A stretch of 64,000 nucleotides of DNA from Clostridium sp. K13 (GCF_019734195.1 NZ_JAASHM010000008.1:1-64000); one strand, 5' to 3'. Positions 33,282 through 46,006 are shown, counted from the first letter of the stretch. Made by a program: numbers and translations. The notes: generated from the sequence alone by a model not told the origin.

Positions 33282-34205
33282 TTACATAAATAATATAGAT
33301 ATCATAGAAAACAAACAAATAGCTACATATAATATCATTCCTAAATTGATCCAAACTATATTAAATACAGTTCCTTTTTCTAGTTTAATTTCACCATCTA
33401 ATAATGCTACACTTTTTCTATTTTTTATTAATAATACTAATCCTATAATTACTATAATCAATAGTACAATTGTAACAGCTCCTAAAACAACTATATTAGA
33501 ACTATCTCCAATTAAAGCTGGTAAAATAACACTTCCCATAATATTTACAACTATATGAAGTATTATTGGATATTTTATTGTTCCTGTTTTTAATGTTACA
33601 TAGGCAAATATTATTCCTAATGCTACTGCGTAGAAAAACTGTGAAAAGTTTGCATGAAAGAATCCAAATAAAACTGCAGTTGTTATTATTGCAATTTTAT
33701 CTCCATATCCTCTTAGCTTATTAAGCATTACTCCTCTAAACATTATTTCTTCAATTATAGGTGACAATATTCCTACAAAAATTAATGACCAAAACCAATT
33801 GCTTCCCTCAAGAACACCTACTAAAGGATTTACTATTTCACTACCTTTAATTACTGCTATTAACATCATAATAAGATTAGTTAAAAGATTAACTATATAT
33901 ACCACACTGTACGACATTAAAAATAATTTTATAATTTTAGCAATTCCTAATGTATTACTTTCTCTTTTTTCAACTTCTGGCAATTTTTTAACCATAAAAT
34001 AAAATACAGGAAATCCAATTAAATAAAAACTTATTGCAATTCCTACATAACTTATCCAAGGAGCCGTTAATAACTCTTGATTAACTACCCCAATAATTCC
34101 AAAGAATACTCCTTGTATAATATTAACTAATAACATTGATGTAAAAACAGCAAGTCCTATTTTGCTAAATACCTTTTTATGATTTACCTTAGTTTGTAAT
34201 TCCAT
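33282..34205 (-). CDS. CPBP-family intramembrane metalloprotease (second copy)
   Basis: This 307-residue membrane protein carries EEIMFRGVML, FGFFHANFSQ and HIVVN, the three CPBP/Abi active-site motifs, within about eight hydrophobic segments. It differs clearly from the copy at 24929-25810 and is not a recent duplicate. AGGAGAGGG precedes the ATG. It lies alone between the permease and ilvC and has its own terminator. The substrate is unknown. Confidence 0.9.
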   Translation of the reverse strand: MELQTKVNHKKVFSKIGLAVFTSMLLVNIIQGVFFGIIGVVNQELLTAPWISYVGIAISFYLIGFPVFYFMVKKLPEVEKRESNTLGIAKIIKLFLMSYSVVYIVNLLTNLIMMLIAVIKGSEIVNPLVGVLEGSNWFWSLIFVGILSPIIEEIMFRGVMLNKLRGYGDKIAIITTAVLFGFFHANFSQFFYAVALGIIFAYVTLKTGTIKYPIILHIVVNIMGSVILPALIGDSSNIVVLGAVTIVLLIIVIIGLVLLIKNRKSVALLDGEIKLEKGTVFNIVWINLGMILYVAICLFSMISILFM

Positions 34206-34307
34206 ATATCCCTCTCCTTTATATTTTATATTCCTAATTATATATTCTTCATTTTATCATTTATGTATTACTTTATAAACATTTTTAACCATTTTTGTAA
34301 TATAATA

Positions 34308-34337
34308 CAAAAGAATCACATTCCTTATTAAAATGTG
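34308..34337 (-). terminator. Terminator of the ilv-leu operon
   Basis: GAATCACATT/AATGTGATTC with a nine-base loop follows the ilvC stop on the minus strand and has a short T-run. Confidence 0.75.
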
Positions 34338-34358
34338 ATTCCTTTATTATATACTTAA

Positions 34359-35378
<1,020 letters not shown>

Positions 35379-35438
35379 TTATTTATTATTTTTATTTATT
35401 AAAAATTGCTACCATTATGCTTATGATAGAAATTTAGA

Positions 35439-37121
35439 CTAACATTTTAAGTCTTCTTCATTTATTATTTGATGAATTGGAGCCCCTGGAGCAACCATAG
35501 GAAATACCTTCTTATCACTATCTATTCTATAATCAATTATTACAGGCTTATTAACTGCTAAAGCCTCTTTTAATACATCGTCTAATTCTTCCCTTTTTTC
35601 AACTCTAAATCCAACACCACCAAAGGCCTCTGCTAATTTTACAAAATCAGTTGCCCTATCTAAAGTTGTTTGTGAATATCTGGCTTCATAAAATAAGCTC
35701 TGCCATTGTCTAACCATTCCTAAGGCATTATTATTCATTACAATAACTTTAATAGGAATATTATATTTAACTGCAGTAGCAAACTCATTGCAATTCATAC
35801 CAAAGCTACCATCTCCAGCAATATTAAATACAGTTTTATCTGGATTAGCAACTTTAACCCCTATTGAAGCACCTAAACCAAACCCCATTGTTCCAAGTCC
35901 CCCTGATGATATTAAAGTTCTAGGAGTTTTAAAATTGAAATACTGAGCTGTCCACATTTGATGTTGTCCAACTTCTGTTGTTATAATAAAATCTCCTTTA
36001 TCCATATCACTAAGCTTTTCAAATAAAAATCTTGGTGTTAATTCTTCTCCATCATCACTATTATTCTTCGTTACTGCTAACAGTTTTAATTCTTCTACAG
36101 TATTTAACCATTCTTTATTTTTCTTTTCATTTAATAAAGGTATTAGCTTTTGTAATGCAACTTTTATGTCTCCAATAATAAATGAATCAACTTTTACATT
36201 TTTATTTACTTCAGCAGGATCAACATCTATTTGTATCACCTTAGCATTATTAATAAACTCTCTATCACTTATTACTCTGTCACTAAACCTTGCACCTAAA
36301 GCAATTATCAAATCACATTTTGTCGCTAAAATATTAGATGCATTACTTCCATGCATACCTATCATACCTGTATTTAATCTATGCTCAGATGGAATTGCTC
36401 CTCTACACATTAATGTTGTTGCCACTGGTGCATTTAATTTTTCAGCAAAATTTATTAACTCTTCTGTAGAATCAGAATTAATAACTCCTCCTCCTGCATA
36501 AATAAGAGGTTTTGATGATTCATTTATATATTTTGCAACTTCATTTAAAGCACTTTCTGTTATATGTTTAGTTTTAGGATTAACTTCCAATGGTTTTAAA
36601 TCCTTATACTCAGTTTTATTAACTGTTATATCTTTTGGTATATCAATTAAAACAGGTCCCGGTCTTCCTTCTCTTGCAATAAAAAATGCTTTTCTAATTG
36701 TCTCTTGTAAATTATTAATATCCTTAACTATGAAATTATGCTTTGTTATTGGCATTGTTATACCTGTTATATCAACCTCTTGAAAGCTATCCTTTCCAAG
36801 CAAATCCTTTGGAACATTACCCGTTATAGCAATTAATGGAACTGAATCCATATATGCTGTTGCTATTCCTGTAACAAGATTTGTTGCACCGGGTCCTGAT
36901 GTAGCTATGCAAACACCAACTCTTCCAGTTGATCTTGCATATCCATCTGCAGCATGTGCTGCACTTTGCTCATGACAGGATAAATAATGTTTTATTTTAT
37001 CTTTATATTTATATAAATAATCATAAATATTTAATACAGATCCTCCAGGGTATCCAAAAATAGTGTCAACACCCTCGTCTAGTAAAGACTTAACAAGAAT
37101 TTCTGCCCCTGTTAATAACAT
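35439..37121 (-). CDS. ilvB: Acetolactate synthase, large (catalytic) subunit
   Basis: This ThDP enzyme condenses pyruvate with pyruvate or 2-ketobutyrate. The 560-residue protein has all three domains: GYPGGSVLNIYD with the catalytic glutamate of CHEQSAAHAADGYARSTG, GARFSDRV in the middle domain, and the ThDP/Mg motif GDGSFGMN...NNALGMVRQWQ. AAGGGGGG precedes the ATG. The regulatory subunit IlvN is the first gene of the same operon, far from ilvB, an order also known in other clostridia. It lies 31 bp downstream of ilvD. Confidence 0.97.
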   Translation of the reverse strand: MLLTGAEILVKSLLDEGVDTIFGYPGGSVLNIYDYLYKYKDKIKHYLSCHEQSAAHAADGYARSTGRVGVCIATSGPGATNLVTGIATAYMDSVPLIAITGNVPKDLLGKDSFQEVDITGITMPITKHNFIVKDINNLQETIRKAFFIAREGRPGPVLIDIPKDITVNKTEYKDLKPLEVNPKTKHITESALNEVAKYINESSKPLIYAGGGVINSDSTEELINFAEKLNAPVATTLMCRGAIPSEHRLNTGMIGMHGSNASNILATKCDLIIALGARFSDRVISDREFINNAKVIQIDVDPAEVNKNVKVDSFIIGDIKVALQKLIPLLNEKKNKEWLNTVEELKLLAVTKNNSDDGEELTPRFLFEKLSDMDKGDFIITTEVGQHQMWTAQYFNFKTPRTLISSGGLGTMGFGLGASIGVKVANPDKTVFNIAGDGSFGMNCNEFATAVKYNIPIKVIVMNNNALGMVRQWQSLFYEARYSQTTLDRATDFVKLAEAFGGVGFRVEKREELDDVLKEALAVNKPVIIDYRIDSDKKVFPMVAPGAPIHQIINEEDLKC

Positions 37122-37152
37122 TAAAAGCCCCCCTTTATTCAGTTAGTTCTAA

Positions 37153-38811
37153 CTATTTATAAACTGCTCCTGTACTTGCTGAACTTACTAACTTAGCATA
37201 TCTTGATAAATAACCTTCTTTAACCTTTGGTTCTACTGGTTTTAAAACTTCCCTACGCTTAGTTAATTCTTCATCACTTACAAGTAAGTCTAAATTTCCA
37301 TTTAATATATCTATAGAAATAACATCTCCATCTTGAACTAATGCAATATTTCCACCTTCAGCTGCTTCTGGTGATACATGTCCTATTGCTGCTCCTTTTG
37401 TTGCCCCACTGAATCTACCATCTGTAATAAGTGCTACTGATTTATCTAGACCCATTCCACAAATTGCTGATGTTGGTGATAACATTTCTCTCATTCCAGG
37501 ACCACCCTTTGGCCCCTCATATCTTATTACTACAACATCACCTTCAACTATTTTTTTACCTAATATAGCTTCTATTGCTTCCTCTTCAGAGTTAAAAACT
37601 TTTGCTGGTCCTTGATGTTTTAACATCTCTTTAAGTACTGCTGATCTTTTAACTACAGCACCATCTAAAGCTAAATTTCCTTTCAAAACTGCAATTCCAC
37701 CAGTTTCACTATATGGTTCTTCAATATGTTTTATTACTGAATAATCTAATACCTTAGCATTTTCTATATTTTCCCCAACAGTTTTTCCTGTTGCTGTAAT
37801 ACACTTTAAATTTAATAAATTCTTTTTATTTAATTCACTCATTACAGCTCTTATTCCACCTGCTGCATATAAATCTTCTATATGAGTGTCAGATGCCGGT
37901 GCTAATTTACAAAGATTAGGGACTTTAGCTGACATTGCATTTATAATATCTAAATTTATAGGTAATTTTGCTTCATTTGAAATAGCAGTTAAATGTAAAA
38001 CACTATTTGTTGAACATCCAAGTGCCATATCTACTGTTAATGCATTCTTTATAGCATTTTCAGTAACTATATCTCTTGGCTTTATATCCTTTTCCAAAAG
38101 ATTCATTACAGCCATACCAGCATATTTTGCTAATCTTATTCTTTCTGAATAAACAGCTGGTATAGTTCCATTACCAGGCAGTGCTAATCCTAAAACTTCA
38201 CATAAACAATTCATAGAATTTGCAGTAAACATACCTGAACATGATCCACATGTAGGACATGCTTTTTCTTCTAATTCTTCTAAATCATCTTCTAACATTA
38301 ATCCACTTTCTACAGATCCTACAGCTTCAAACATTGTAGATAGTGAAACTTCTTTATCTTTAAATTTACCTGCTAACATTGGTCCACCACTGACAACTAC
38401 TGATGGTATATTTAATCTTAAAGAAGCCATAACCATTCCTGGAACTATCTTGTCGCAATTTGGTATAAATACTAATGCATCAAAGGCATGAGCTTTTGCC
38501 ATACATTCAATAGAGTCGGCTATAAGCTCTCTTGTAGCTAAAGAATATTTCATTCCTTCATGCCCCATTGCAATACCATCACATACTCCTATAGTAGGAA
38601 ATACTAATGGCGTTCCTCCAGACATTAAAACTCCTTTTCTTACACCCTCAACTATTTTATCTAAGTTCACATGACCCGGAATTATATCATTTTGAGATGT
38701 AACAATCCCTATTAAGGGCTTATTTATTTCTTCATCAGTTAATCCTGATGCTTTAAATAAAGATCTATGTGGAGCTTTTGTTACTCCCTTTTTTACTACA
38801 TCACTTCTCAT
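37153..38811 (-). CDS. ilvD: Dihydroxy-acid dehydratase
   Basis: IlvD makes the 2-keto acids for valine and isoleucine and uses an iron-sulfur cluster. The 552-residue protein shows the cluster and substrate motifs [10 protein letters not shown] and [33 protein letters not shown], and [23 protein letters not shown] near the C-terminus. AGGGGTGA precedes the ATG. It sits between leuB (62 bp) and ilvB (31 bp) in the operon. Confidence 0.97.
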   Translation of the reverse strand: MRSDVVKKGVTKAPHRSLFKASGLTDEEINKPLIGIVTSQNDIIPGHVNLDKIVEGVRKGVLMSGGTPLVFPTIGVCDGIAMGHEGMKYSLATRELIADSIECMAKAHAFDALVFIPNCDKIVPGMVMASLRLNIPSVVVSGGPMLAGKFKDKEVSLSTMFEAVGSVESGLMLEDDLEELEEKACPTCGSCSGMFTANSMNCLCEVLGLALPGNGTIPAVYSERIRLAKYAGMAVMNLLEKDIKPRDIVTENAIKNALTVDMALGCSTNSVLHLTAISNEAKLPINLDIINAMSAKVPNLCKLAPASDTHIEDLYAAGGIRAVMSELNKKNLLNLKCITATGKTVGENIENAKVLDYSVIKHIEEPYSETGGIAVLKGNLALDGAVVKRSAVLKEMLKHQGPAKVFNSEEEAIEAILGKKIVEGDVVVIRYEGPKGGPGMREMLSPTSAICGMGLDKSVALITDGRFSGATKGAAIGHVSPEAAEGGNIALVQDGDVISIDILNGNLDLLVSDEELTKRREVLKPVEPKVKEGYLSRYAKLVSSASTGAVYK

Positions 38812-38829
38812 TTACATCACCCCTAAAAT

Positions 38830-38872
38830 TAGTTTCAAGCTTCAAGCTTGTCACTATCTAACTACTAACTAT
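38830..38872. repeat. CTTCAAGCTT / AACTACTAACT repeats between leuB and ilvD
   Basis: The short gap carries TTTCAAGCTTCAAGCTTG and CTAACTACTAACTA, members of the degenerate repeat family found in the SAM riboswitch arms and elsewhere in the window. Confidence 0.45.
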
Positions 38873-38873
38873 A

Positions 38874-39944
38874 TTAAATTTTCTCTAAAACAAGTGCTCC
38901 CATTTCCTTAGTTCCAACAAGCTTAGTACCTTCACTATTAATATCTCCAGTTCTATAACCCTCTTCTAAAACTTTAACTACTGCATCTTCTATATCATTT
39001 GCTTCATTCTCTAAATTGAAGCTATATCTTAACATCATAGCTGTAGAAAGAATTGTTGCTAATGGATTTGCAATTTCCTTCCCTGCAATATCAGGTGCAG
39101 AACCATGTATTGGCTCATACATTCCTAAAGTTCCTTCTCCTAAAGATGCTGAAGGTAACATCCCTATTGATCCTGTAATCATAGATGCTTCATCTGATAA
39201 TATATCTCCAAACATATTTGAAGTAACAATAACATCGAATTGTTTAGGATCCTTAACTAACTGCATAGAAGCATTATCAATATATAAATGATTAACCTCT
39301 ACTTCTGGATAATCTTTAGACATTTGCTCTACTACACCTCTCCATAATCTAGAACTTTCTAATATATTAGCCTTATCAACACTTGTTAATTTTTTATTTC
39401 TCTTCATTGCTGTATCAAAGCCTATTCTTACTATTCTTTCAATCTCTTCAATGTTATATCTTTCAGTATCATATGCTGAAACTATACCATCAACAACTTC
39501 TCTACCTCTCTCACCAAAGTAAATTCCTCCAGTAAGTTCTCTTACAACACAAATATCTATTCCATCACCTATTATGCTATCTTTTAGTGGAGATGCTTCT
39601 TTTAATGCTTTATATAAAAGTGCCGGTCTTAAATTACAATATAAATTTAATCCCCCTCTTAACCCTAACAATGCTTGTTCTGGTCTTACTTTTGAATTAG
39701 GATCATCCCATTTTGGTCCTCCAACAGCTCCTAAAAGTACTGCATCACTTTTTTTACATACTTCCAAAGTTTTATCTGGCAATGGTGTCCCTAAAGTATC
39801 TATTGCACATCCACCTGCTTGTAAAAATTCAAATTCAAAAGTATGATTATATTTTTCCCCAATCTTATTTAATACCTTTATTGACTCATCTATAACTTCT
39901 GGTCCTATTCCGTCTCCTGGTATAACTGCTATATTAAAATTCAT
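38874..39944 (-). CDS. leuB: 3-isopropylmalate dehydrogenase
   Basis: LeuB oxidises 3-isopropylmalate (and, with citramalate feeding, 3-methylmalate) with NAD+. The 356-residue protein has [23 protein letters not shown], the substrate-binding [13 protein letters not shown], and the NAD site [25 protein letters not shown] precedes the ATG. It lies 104 bp after leuD in the operon and probably serves both leucine and isoleucine synthesis here. Confidence 0.97.
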   Translation of the reverse strand: MNFNIAVIPGDGIGPEVIDESIKVLNKIGEKYNHTFEFEFLQAGGCAIDTLGTPLPDKTLEVCKKSDAVLLGAVGGPKWDDPNSKVRPEQALLGLRGGLNLYCNLRPALLYKALKEASPLKDSIIGDGIDICVVRELTGGIYFGERGREVVDGIVSAYDTERYNIEEIERIVRIGFDTAMKRNKKLTSVDKANILESSRLWRGVVEQMSKDYPEVEVNHLYIDNASMQLVKDPKQFDVIVTSNMFGDILSDEASMITGSIGMLPSASLGEGTLGMYEPIHGSAPDIAGKEIANPLATILSTAMMLRYSFNLENEANDIEDAVVKVLEEGYRTGDINSEGTKLVGTKEMGALVLEKI

Positions 39945-40048
39945 AGTTGCTCCCCCTTAATTCCATTTTGAGTTAAGTAAACATAATAATATTGCACTTA
40001 ACTTTTATTTATTGCTTAATATAGTATTTCAATTAGTATTTCTTATAT

Positions 40049-40537
40049 TTACTTAGAGTCTTTAATATATCCTATAAGCCCATTACTATTTATTATTTTT
40101 TGCATAAACTCTGGGAATGCTTCACCTTGATATTCTTCATTTTTAGTTATATTTTTAATAACTCCAGTATCAAAATTAACTTCTAATTCATCTCCAGCTT
40201 CTATACTTTTAACTGCTTGATCGCACTCTAGTATCGGTAATCCTATATTAATAGCATTTCTATAAAAAATTCTTGCAAAAGTTGATGCTATAACACAGCT
40301 AACTCCACTTTCCTTTATTGCTATAGGTGCATGTTCTCTAGATGAACCACACCCAAAATTTTTGTTTGCAACTATTATATCTCCTTGTTGTACGTTTTTA
40401 GCAAAATCTAAATCTATATCTTCCATGCAATGTGCTGCTAATTCCTTTGGATCTGATGTATTTAAGTACCTTGCTGGTATAATTACATCTGTATCTACAT
40501 TATCCCCATATTTAAAAACTCTTCCTGTTGCTTTCAT
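40049..40537 (-). CDS. leuD: 3-isopropylmalate/methylmalate dehydratase, small subunit
   Basis: The 162-residue swivel subunit of the aconitase-like isomerase has [16 protein letters not shown], the [15 protein letters not shown] motif and [15 protein letters not shown]. The short length is typical of the LeuD2/archaeal-like group paired with a 419-residue LeuC. GGGGG precedes the ATG. It lies 14 bp after leuC and forms the heterodimer with it. Confidence 0.97.
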   Translation of the reverse strand: MKATGRVFKYGDNVDTDVIIPARYLNTSDPKELAAHCMEDIDLDFAKNVQQGDIIVANKNFGCGSSREHAPIAIKESGVSCVIASTFARIFYRNAINIGLPILECDQAVKSIEAGDELEVNFDTGVIKNITKNEEYQGEAFPEFMQKIINSNGLIGYIKDSK

Positions 40538-40551
40538 ATTTATTTACCCCC

Positions 40552-41811
40552 TTAAAGTGTTTCTGGATTAGTTATTTTTCCTGTTATTGCTGAAGCCGCT
40601 GCAACTGCCGGACTTGATAAGTAAACTTCTGATTCAACATGTCCCATTCTACCTACAAAATTTCTATTAGTAGTTGAAATTGCTCTTTCACCTTTAGCTA
40701 GTATACCCATATGACCTCCTAGACATGGACCACATGTTGGTGTTGAAACCACCGCTCCTGCTTCTACTAAATCCTTTATTATACCTTCTTCTAAGGCTTG
40801 TAAATAAATTTTTTGAGTTCCAGGGAAAACTATACATCTAACTCTTTTATTTACCTTTTTACCTTTTAATATATCTCTTGCAACTCTTAAATCTGAAATT
40901 CTTCCATTTGTACAAGAACCTATTACTGCTTGATCAATTTCTACATTACCAACTTCATCAATAGTCCTCGTATTATCAGGTAAATGTGGGAAAGAAACTG
41001 TTGGTCTTAAAGTAGTTAAATCTATTTCATAGACTTCATCATATTCAGCATCTTCATCTGCTTCATATACTGTCCATTCTTTCTTTCCATGTTCCTTTAA
41101 ATATTCAACTGTCTTTTCATCTACTGGAAATATTCCATTTTTTCCACCAGCTTCAATAGCCATATTTGCCATTGTAAATCTATCATCCATTGATAAATGC
41201 TCTAATCCATCACCAAAAAACTCCATTGATTTATATAATGCTCCATCAACACCTATCATTCCAATTATATGAAGAATTACATCTTTACCACTAACCCATT
41301 TTGATGGTTTTCCTTTTAAAACAAACTTTAATGCTGAAGGAACCTTAAACCAACATTTTCCTGTAGCCATTCCAGCAGCCATATCAGTTGAACCAATTCC
41401 AGTTGAAAAAGCTCCTAAAGCTCCATAGGTACAAGTATGAGAATCTGCCCCAATAACTACATCTCCTGCAACTACTAATCCCTTTTCTGGTAATAAACAA
41501 TGTTCTATTCCCATTTCCCCTATTTCAAAGAAATTAGTTATACCTTTTTCTCTTGAAAATTCTCTTATAAATTTACATTGTTCTGCAGCTTTTATATCTT
41601 TATTAGGAGTAAAATGATCTGGAACTATTGCTATTTTTTCTTTATCAAATACTTTTTTTACTCCAAACTTTTCAAATTCCTTTACTGCAACTGGTGAAGT
41701 AATATCATTTCCTAATACTAAATCTAAATTTGCTTCTATTAATTGTCCTGCTTTTACACTTTCTAATCCTGCATGTGCTGCTAATATTTTTTGTGTCATT
41801 GTCATTGCCAT
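40552..41811 (-). CDS. leuC: 3-isopropylmalate/methylmalate dehydratase, large subunit
   Basis: LeuC binds the 4Fe-4S cluster of the isomerase. The 419-residue protein has [12 protein letters not shown], the [25 protein letters not shown] block, and the cluster-ligand cysteines in [11 protein letters not shown] and [12 protein letters not shown]. The length matches the short LeuC type. GGGGG precedes the ATG. The neighbouring citramalate synthase suggests that citramalate, in addition to isopropylmalate, is a physiological substrate. Confidence 0.97.
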   Translation of the reverse strand: MAMTMTQKILAAHAGLESVKAGQLIEANLDLVLGNDITSPVAVKEFEKFGVKKVFDKEKIAIVPDHFTPNKDIKAAEQCKFIREFSREKGITNFFEIGEMGIEHCLLPEKGLVVAGDVVIGADSHTCTYGALGAFSTGIGSTDMAAGMATGKCWFKVPSALKFVLKGKPSKWVSGKDVILHIIGMIGVDGALYKSMEFFGDGLEHLSMDDRFTMANMAIEAGGKNGIFPVDEKTVEYLKEHGKKEWTVYEADEDAEYDEVYEIDLTTLRPTVSFPHLPDNTRTIDEVGNVEIDQAVIGSCTNGRISDLRVARDILKGKKVNKRVRCIVFPGTQKIYLQALEEGIIKDLVEAGAVVSTPTCGPCLGGHMGILAKGERAISTTNRNFVGRMGHVESEVYLSSPAVAAASAITGKITNPETL

Positions 41812-41825
41812 AAGTGTTTCCCCCT

Positions 41826-43418
41826 TTAAAAATATGCTTTTGCTTTTCTTTCAATATCTTTTATTAGCTTATACTCTATTGAATCAACTAATGCAATCCA
41901 ACTTGCTTGAATTACATCTTTAGATACCCCAACTGTACTCCAGCTTTCATTGCTATCTGTACTTTCTATTAATACTCTAACCTTTGCACCTGTAGTGCTT
42001 TCAGAATCTAAAACTCTAACTTTATAATCAACTAATTTTACTTCTTTTAATTCTGGATAGAATACTTCTAACGCTTTTCTAAGAGCCTTATCTAAAGCAT
42101 TTACGGGACCATCACCTTCTGCTGCTGTCATTTCTGTTTTTCCATCAACAGTTATATTAATTAATGCAGTTGAACTAAATTCACCATTATTCCAAGGATT
42201 TTCTCCCATAGTTTTAAAGTGATTTAATTTAAAAAACGGCTTGTACTTTCCTATAGTTTTTCTTATTAATAACTCAACTGTCCCTTCAGCACCTTCAAAT
42301 TGATATCCTTCATATTCTAATTCCTTTAATCTCTTAGTTACATTTTTAACTTCTTCACCATCTTTTTTTACATTTGGGAAAATTTTGTGTATTTCTTGTA
42401 AAACTGTACTTTTACCACTTACTTCTGATAATAAAAATCTTCTTTTATTTCCAACTTCCTCTGGTTTTATATGCTCATAAGATTGTGATGTCTTACAAAT
42501 AGCATCTATATGCATTCCACCCTTATGAGCAAATGCCGCTTTTCCTATGTATGGAGTAGAATCTTCTAACTGAATATTAGATATTTCAGAAATATATCTA
42601 GCCTTTGCCGTTAAATCCTGTAAATATTTTTTTGATCTTATTCCATAATTCATTTTTAAAGCTATTGTTGGAATTACTGTACTTAAATTAGTATTTCCAC
42701 AACGCTCACCTACTCCAACAAAAGTTCCTTGAATATGTGATACTCCCGACTCTATTGATATTATTGAATTGGCAACTGCCATTCCAATATCATTATGACA
42801 GTGTATTCCTATCATGTTTCCAAATAAACCTTCAACCTGAGCTGTTATATCTCTTATTTCATTTGGTAAAGTTCCACCATTAGTATCACATAAGACTAAT
42901 GTCCTTGCTCCAGCCTCTTTTGCTACTTTTAATGTTGAAAGTGCATATTTACTATTTTCCTTATATCCATCAAAAAAATGTTCTGCATCAAATATCACTT
43001 CTTTATTATTTTCTTTGAAGTATTTTATAGTGTCCTCTATCATTTTTAGATTTTCTTCCAAAGATGTTTTTAATATATCTGTAACCTGAAAAGCTGCCGA
43101 TTTTCCAAATATTGATACAAATTCTGTTTTTGCCTTTATTAAGCCTTTTATATTTAAATCATCTTCAATCTTTATATCCGGCTTACGTGTTGAACCGAAA
43201 GCTACCAATTTAGAATTATTTAATTTTATATCTTTAACTACATTAAAAAACTCCATATCTTTTGGATTTGACCCTGGATTTCCAGCTTCAATATAATCAA
43301 TTCCTATCTCATCTAAGGCCTTAACTATTTTTAACTTATCTTCTAGTGAGAATGATATGCCTTGTCCTTGTGCACCATCTCGCAAGGTAGAATCAAAAAT
43401 TTCTATATTTCTATCCAA
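41826..43418 (-). CDS. cimA: (R)-citramalate synthase
   Basis: CimA condenses pyruvate and acetyl-CoA to citramalate, the threonine-independent start of isoleucine synthesis. The 530-residue protein opens with [16 protein letters not shown] and has [11 protein letters not shown], typical of CimA rather than 2-isopropylmalate synthase. The metal-binding [12 protein letters not shown] and a C-terminal LeuA-type allosteric domain (about 390-525) follow. The TTG start follows GGGGGAGG. It lies where leuA would be expected, 14 bp before leuC, and no leuA is in the window. A LeuA-like activity is the alternative but less likely. Confidence 0.88.
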   Translation of the reverse strand: MDRNIEIFDSTLRDGAQGQGISFSLEDKLKIVKALDEIGIDYIEAGNPGSNPKDMEFFNVVKDIKLNNSKLVAFGSTRKPDIKIEDDLNIKGLIKAKTEFVSIFGKSAAFQVTDILKTSLEENLKMIEDTIKYFKENNKEVIFDAEHFFDGYKENSKYALSTLKVAKEAGARTLVLCDTNGGTLPNEIRDITAQVEGLFGNMIGIHCHNDIGMAVANSIISIESGVSHIQGTFVGVGERCGNTNLSTVIPTIALKMNYGIRSKKYLQDLTAKARYISEISNIQLEDSTPYIGKAAFAHKGGMHIDAICKTSQSYEHIKPEEVGNKRRFLLSEVSGKSTVLQEIHKIFPNVKKDGEEVKNVTKRLKELEYEGYQFEGAEGTVELLIRKTIGKYKPFFKLNHFKTMGENPWNNGEFSSTALINITVDGKTEMTAAEGDGPVNALDKALRKALEVFYPELKEVKLVDYKVRVLDSESTTGAKVRVLIESTDSNESWSTVGVSKDVIQASWIALVDSIEYKLIKDIERKAKAYF

Positions 43419-43440
43419 ACTTTAATGCCTCCCCCATATA

Positions 43441-43475
43441 TTAGTGACAAGTTTCAAGTGATAAGCTAGTTTAAG
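43441..43475. repeat. GTGACAAGTTTCAAGTGA-type repeats between ilvN and cimA
   Basis: The 136-bp gap contains GTGACAAGTTTCAAGTGATAAG, related to the CAAGTGA repeats at 17303. No gene is seen here. Confidence 0.4.
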
Positions 43476-43554
43476 AAATATTAATCTAATCTTCTCATCA
43501 CCATATCTCGTCGCTATTTACTTGCTTATTACCTAACTACTTTTATCTTCTAAA

Positions 43555-44067
43555 CTAATTGAATATTTCACAGTAATCTGTTATATCATTAGCGCCCCTT
43601 TCTAATGCACAAACTCCTGTCCTTACTAATTCCTTTATTTCATACTCTTCTAAAAGTTTTATAAGAGCACTTATTTTACTTTCATCTCCTGTTAATTCGA
43701 TAGTTAATGTTTCTGGAGAAACATCTATTATTTTACTTCTAAATATTTTTACTACCTCATTTACTGCTGCTCTTTGTTCAGCATCAGCCTTAACCTTGAT
43801 AAGTACCAGTTCTCTATATACTGAATTATCAGATTTTAATTTTAATACTCTTAAAACATCTTCTAATTTATTTAGTTGTTTAGTAAACTGTTCTAAAACA
43901 TCTTCATTACCATTTAAAGTAATAGTCATTCTTGAAATTTCCGGATTTTCAGTTCTCCCAACAGTTAAACTATCAATATTAAACCCTCTTCTTGCAAATA
44001 GTCCCGAAACTCTTGTTAGTACTCCTGAAGAATTCCTAACTAAGACAGATAGTACATGTCTTTCCAT
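43555..44067 (-). CDS. ilvN: Acetolactate synthase, small (regulatory) subunit
   Basis: This regulatory subunit activates IlvB and confers valine feedback. The 170-residue protein has the N-terminal ACT domain (VLVRNSSGVLTRVSGLFARRGFNIDSLTVG) and the C-terminal ALS_SS domain (ELVLIKVKAD...RAAVNEVVKIFRSKIIDV). GGGGG precedes the ATG. It is the first gene of the operon, just after the T-box leader, while ilvB is the seventh. Confidence 0.95.
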   Translation of the reverse strand: MERHVLSVLVRNSSGVLTRVSGLFARRGFNIDSLTVGRTENPEISRMTITLNGNEDVLEQFTKQLNKLEDVLRVLKLKSDNSVYRELVLIKVKADAEQRAAVNEVVKIFRSKIIDVSPETLTIELTGDESKISALIKLLEEYEIKELVRTGVCALERGANDITDYCEIFN

Positions 44068-44125
44068 TTTAATACCCCCAATGAAATAATTTGTAATTAT
44101 TGAACAAAATGGTTATAAATTAGGT

Positions 44126-44375
44126 TAAAAAAATCCCACCCTTAATGATAAAATCATAACGGTGGGATAAAATTCCTCATCATTAATATCACTAGGCTCA
44201 AACAAACCCTTGCATTTAACGGTGCTTACCGGTACCCCCTTACTTACTATAAAATAGTGTTCAGGATACAGCTCAAGAGTGATCATTATTTAGTTAAAGT
44301 ATCCATTCACAGCAACCATGGACTCTCTGAAACTTTTCCTCCAAATAAATATCTCTATCACAGCTTTTATTTCTC
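44126..44375 (-). promoter_or_regulatory. T-box leader (Ile specifier) of the ilv-leu operon, with atypical antiterminator
   Basis: On the minus strand stem I is clear: GATAGAGATA, CAGAGAGTCCATGGTTGCTGTGAATGG and ...AATGATCACTCTTGAG, with specifier ATC (isoleucine) at 44283-44281. A strong terminator (ATCCCACC.../GGGTGGGAT plus seven Ts) lies at 44127-44168. The expected UGGN-ACCGCG sequence is missing; the closest match is AAGGGGGTACCGG (about 44242-44230), where the U of UGGN is G. A small hairpin CGGT/ACCG follows. The operon is therefore T-box-like, but its tRNA-acceptor contact looks altered. Confidence 0.8.
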
Positions 44376-44406
44376 AAAAGAACTTCCAAAATATTCTATT
44401 GTTAAT

Positions 44407-44436
44407 ATATTACTCTTTCTTTTAATACTCTGTCAA
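44407..44436 (-). promoter_or_regulatory. Sigma-A promoter of the ilv-leu operon
   Basis: TTGACA (44436-44431) and TAATAT (44412-44407) on the minus strand are separated by 18 bases and lie just upstream of the T-box stem I. Confidence 0.8.
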
Positions 44437-44632
44437 TACAGTCTTTTTATTTTTAGCAAATTCATTATATTTTTTAACTTTTATTAATTATTTTTGATAT
44501 TAAGTTAATATTCTACTGTTTTTATTATCATATTAATATTTCTTTTTAACAATTGCTGATTTATTAATAATATTTTTGCTTATAACATATTAATTAAGAA
44601 ATCACTGATTTATTTACAATTTATAAAAAAAA

Positions 44633-44661
44633 AATAATGCCCATAAGAGCATTATTTTTTT
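44633..44661 (-). terminator. Terminator of glmM
   Basis: AATAATGCCC.../GGGCATTATT-type stem flanked by T-runs directly follows the glmM stop on the minus strand. Between it and 44436 I see only AT-rich sequence. Confidence 0.8.
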
Positions 44662-44662
44662 A

Positions 44663-46006
44663 TTATATTTTGCTTAATATTAATTCTACTAAGCTATTTG
44701 CCATTTCATTTATTTCTTCTTGATTTTCACCTTCAAGCATAACTCTTACTAGAGGTTCTGTTCCTGATGGTCTTATAAGAACTCTACCAACACCGTTAAG
44801 CTTAGCTTCAACTTTATTTATAGCATCAATTATTTCTTGATCTTCTAAATAAATATTTTTCTTTTCATTTGGAACCTTAGCATTAACCAATACTTGTGGT
44901 AACTCTTTCATAACTCCAGCTAATTCACTGAAAGTCTTTCCACTTTCTTTTAATATAGCCGCAATTTGAAGTGCTGTAACTAATCCATCTCCAGTAGTAT
45001 TATGATCTAAGAATATTATATGACCTGATTGTTCTCCACCTAAGATATAATTATCTTTAAGCATTTCTTCAAGTACATATCTGTCTCCAACCTTAGTTTT
45101 AACTAGGTTAATACCTTCTCTTTTAGCTGCAATGTCTAATCCTAAATTACTCATTACTGTTACTACTAAAGTATCGTCATTTAATTTTCCTGCTTCTTTT
45201 AAAGCTTTTGCACATATTGTTAATAAGAAATCTCCATTTATCATATTTCCTTTTTCATCAACAGCTAAACATCTATCTGCATCTCCATCAAAGGCAAATC
45301 CAATATCACAATTCTTTCTTACAACATAATCCATTAACTCTTCCATATGAGTTGAACCACAATTTTCATTTATGTTATTTCCATCTGGATTATCATTTAT
45401 AACATATACTCTAGCACCTAAAGCTCTAAACGCTTTAACTGCAGCCTTGTAAGCAGCACCATTTGCGCAATCTAACGCAACTCTAAGACCTTTTAAATCT
45501 GTTGTAATTGTGCTCATTGCATAATCTATATACTCTCTTAATGCAGTTTCTTCAGTATATGATCTTCCAACTGCTCCTCCAACAGGACTTGGAACACCTT
45601 CAAAATTACCTTCTATTACTGCTTGTATTTGATCTTCTAATTCATCTGATAATTTATATCCTCTTCCATCAAAGAATTTAATACCATTATATTCAACTGG
45701 ATTATGAGATGCTGAAATCATAACTCCTGCATCTGCATTATATTTTCTTGTTAAATGAGCTACTGCTGGTGTTGGAACTACGCCTAAAATTACTGCTTCT
45801 GCCCCAACTGAAAGAATACCTGCTACTAAAGCTGCTTCTAACATATCTCCTGATATTCTAGTATCTTTAGCAACGAGAATCTTTGGTTTATGTGTTCCTT
45901 CTGTTAAAACAAATGCACCTGCTCTACCTAAACTGTAAGCTAATTCTGCTGTTAACTCTGTATTAGCTACTCCCCTAACACCATCTGTCCCGAACATTCT
46001 ACTCAT
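44663..46006 (-). CDS. glmM: Phosphoglucosamine mutase
   Basis: GlmM converts glucosamine-6-phosphate to glucosamine-1-phosphate for peptidoglycan precursors. The 447-residue enzyme starts with [12 protein letters not shown] and has the phosphoserine loop [15 protein letters not shown], the metal-binding [11 protein letters not shown], the sugar-binding GGEQSGHI, and [17 protein letters not shown] precedes the ATG. In many Firmicutes it follows cdaA-cdaR directly; here those genes lie about 7.5 kb away, in the same orientation. Confidence 0.97.
   Translation of the reverse strand: MSRMFGTDGVRGVANTELTAELAYSLGRAGAFVLTEGTHKPKILVAKDTRISGDMLEAALVAGILSVGAEAVILGVVPTPAVAHLTRKYNADAGVMISASHNPVEYNGIKFFDGRGYKLSDELEDQIQAVIEGNFEGVPSPVGGAVGRSYTEETALREYIDYAMSTITTDLKGLRVALDCANGAAYKAAVKAFRALGARVYVINDNPDGNNINENCGSTHMEELMDYVVRKNCDIGFAFDGDADRCLAVDEKGNMINGDFLLTICAKALKEAGKLNDDTLVVTVMSNLGLDIAAKREGINLVKTKVGDRYVLEEMLKDNYILGGEQSGHIIFLDHNTTGDGLVTALQIAAILKESGKTFSELAGVMKELPQVLVNAKVPNEKKNIYLEDQEIIDAINKVEAKLNGVGRVLIRPSGTEPLVRVMLEGENQEEINEMANSLVELILSKI

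Noticed and set aside
44257-44487. Plus-strand ORF of 76 codons in the ilv leader
   Set aside because: It covers the T-box stem I and promoter of the minus-strand operon and has no ribosome binding site.
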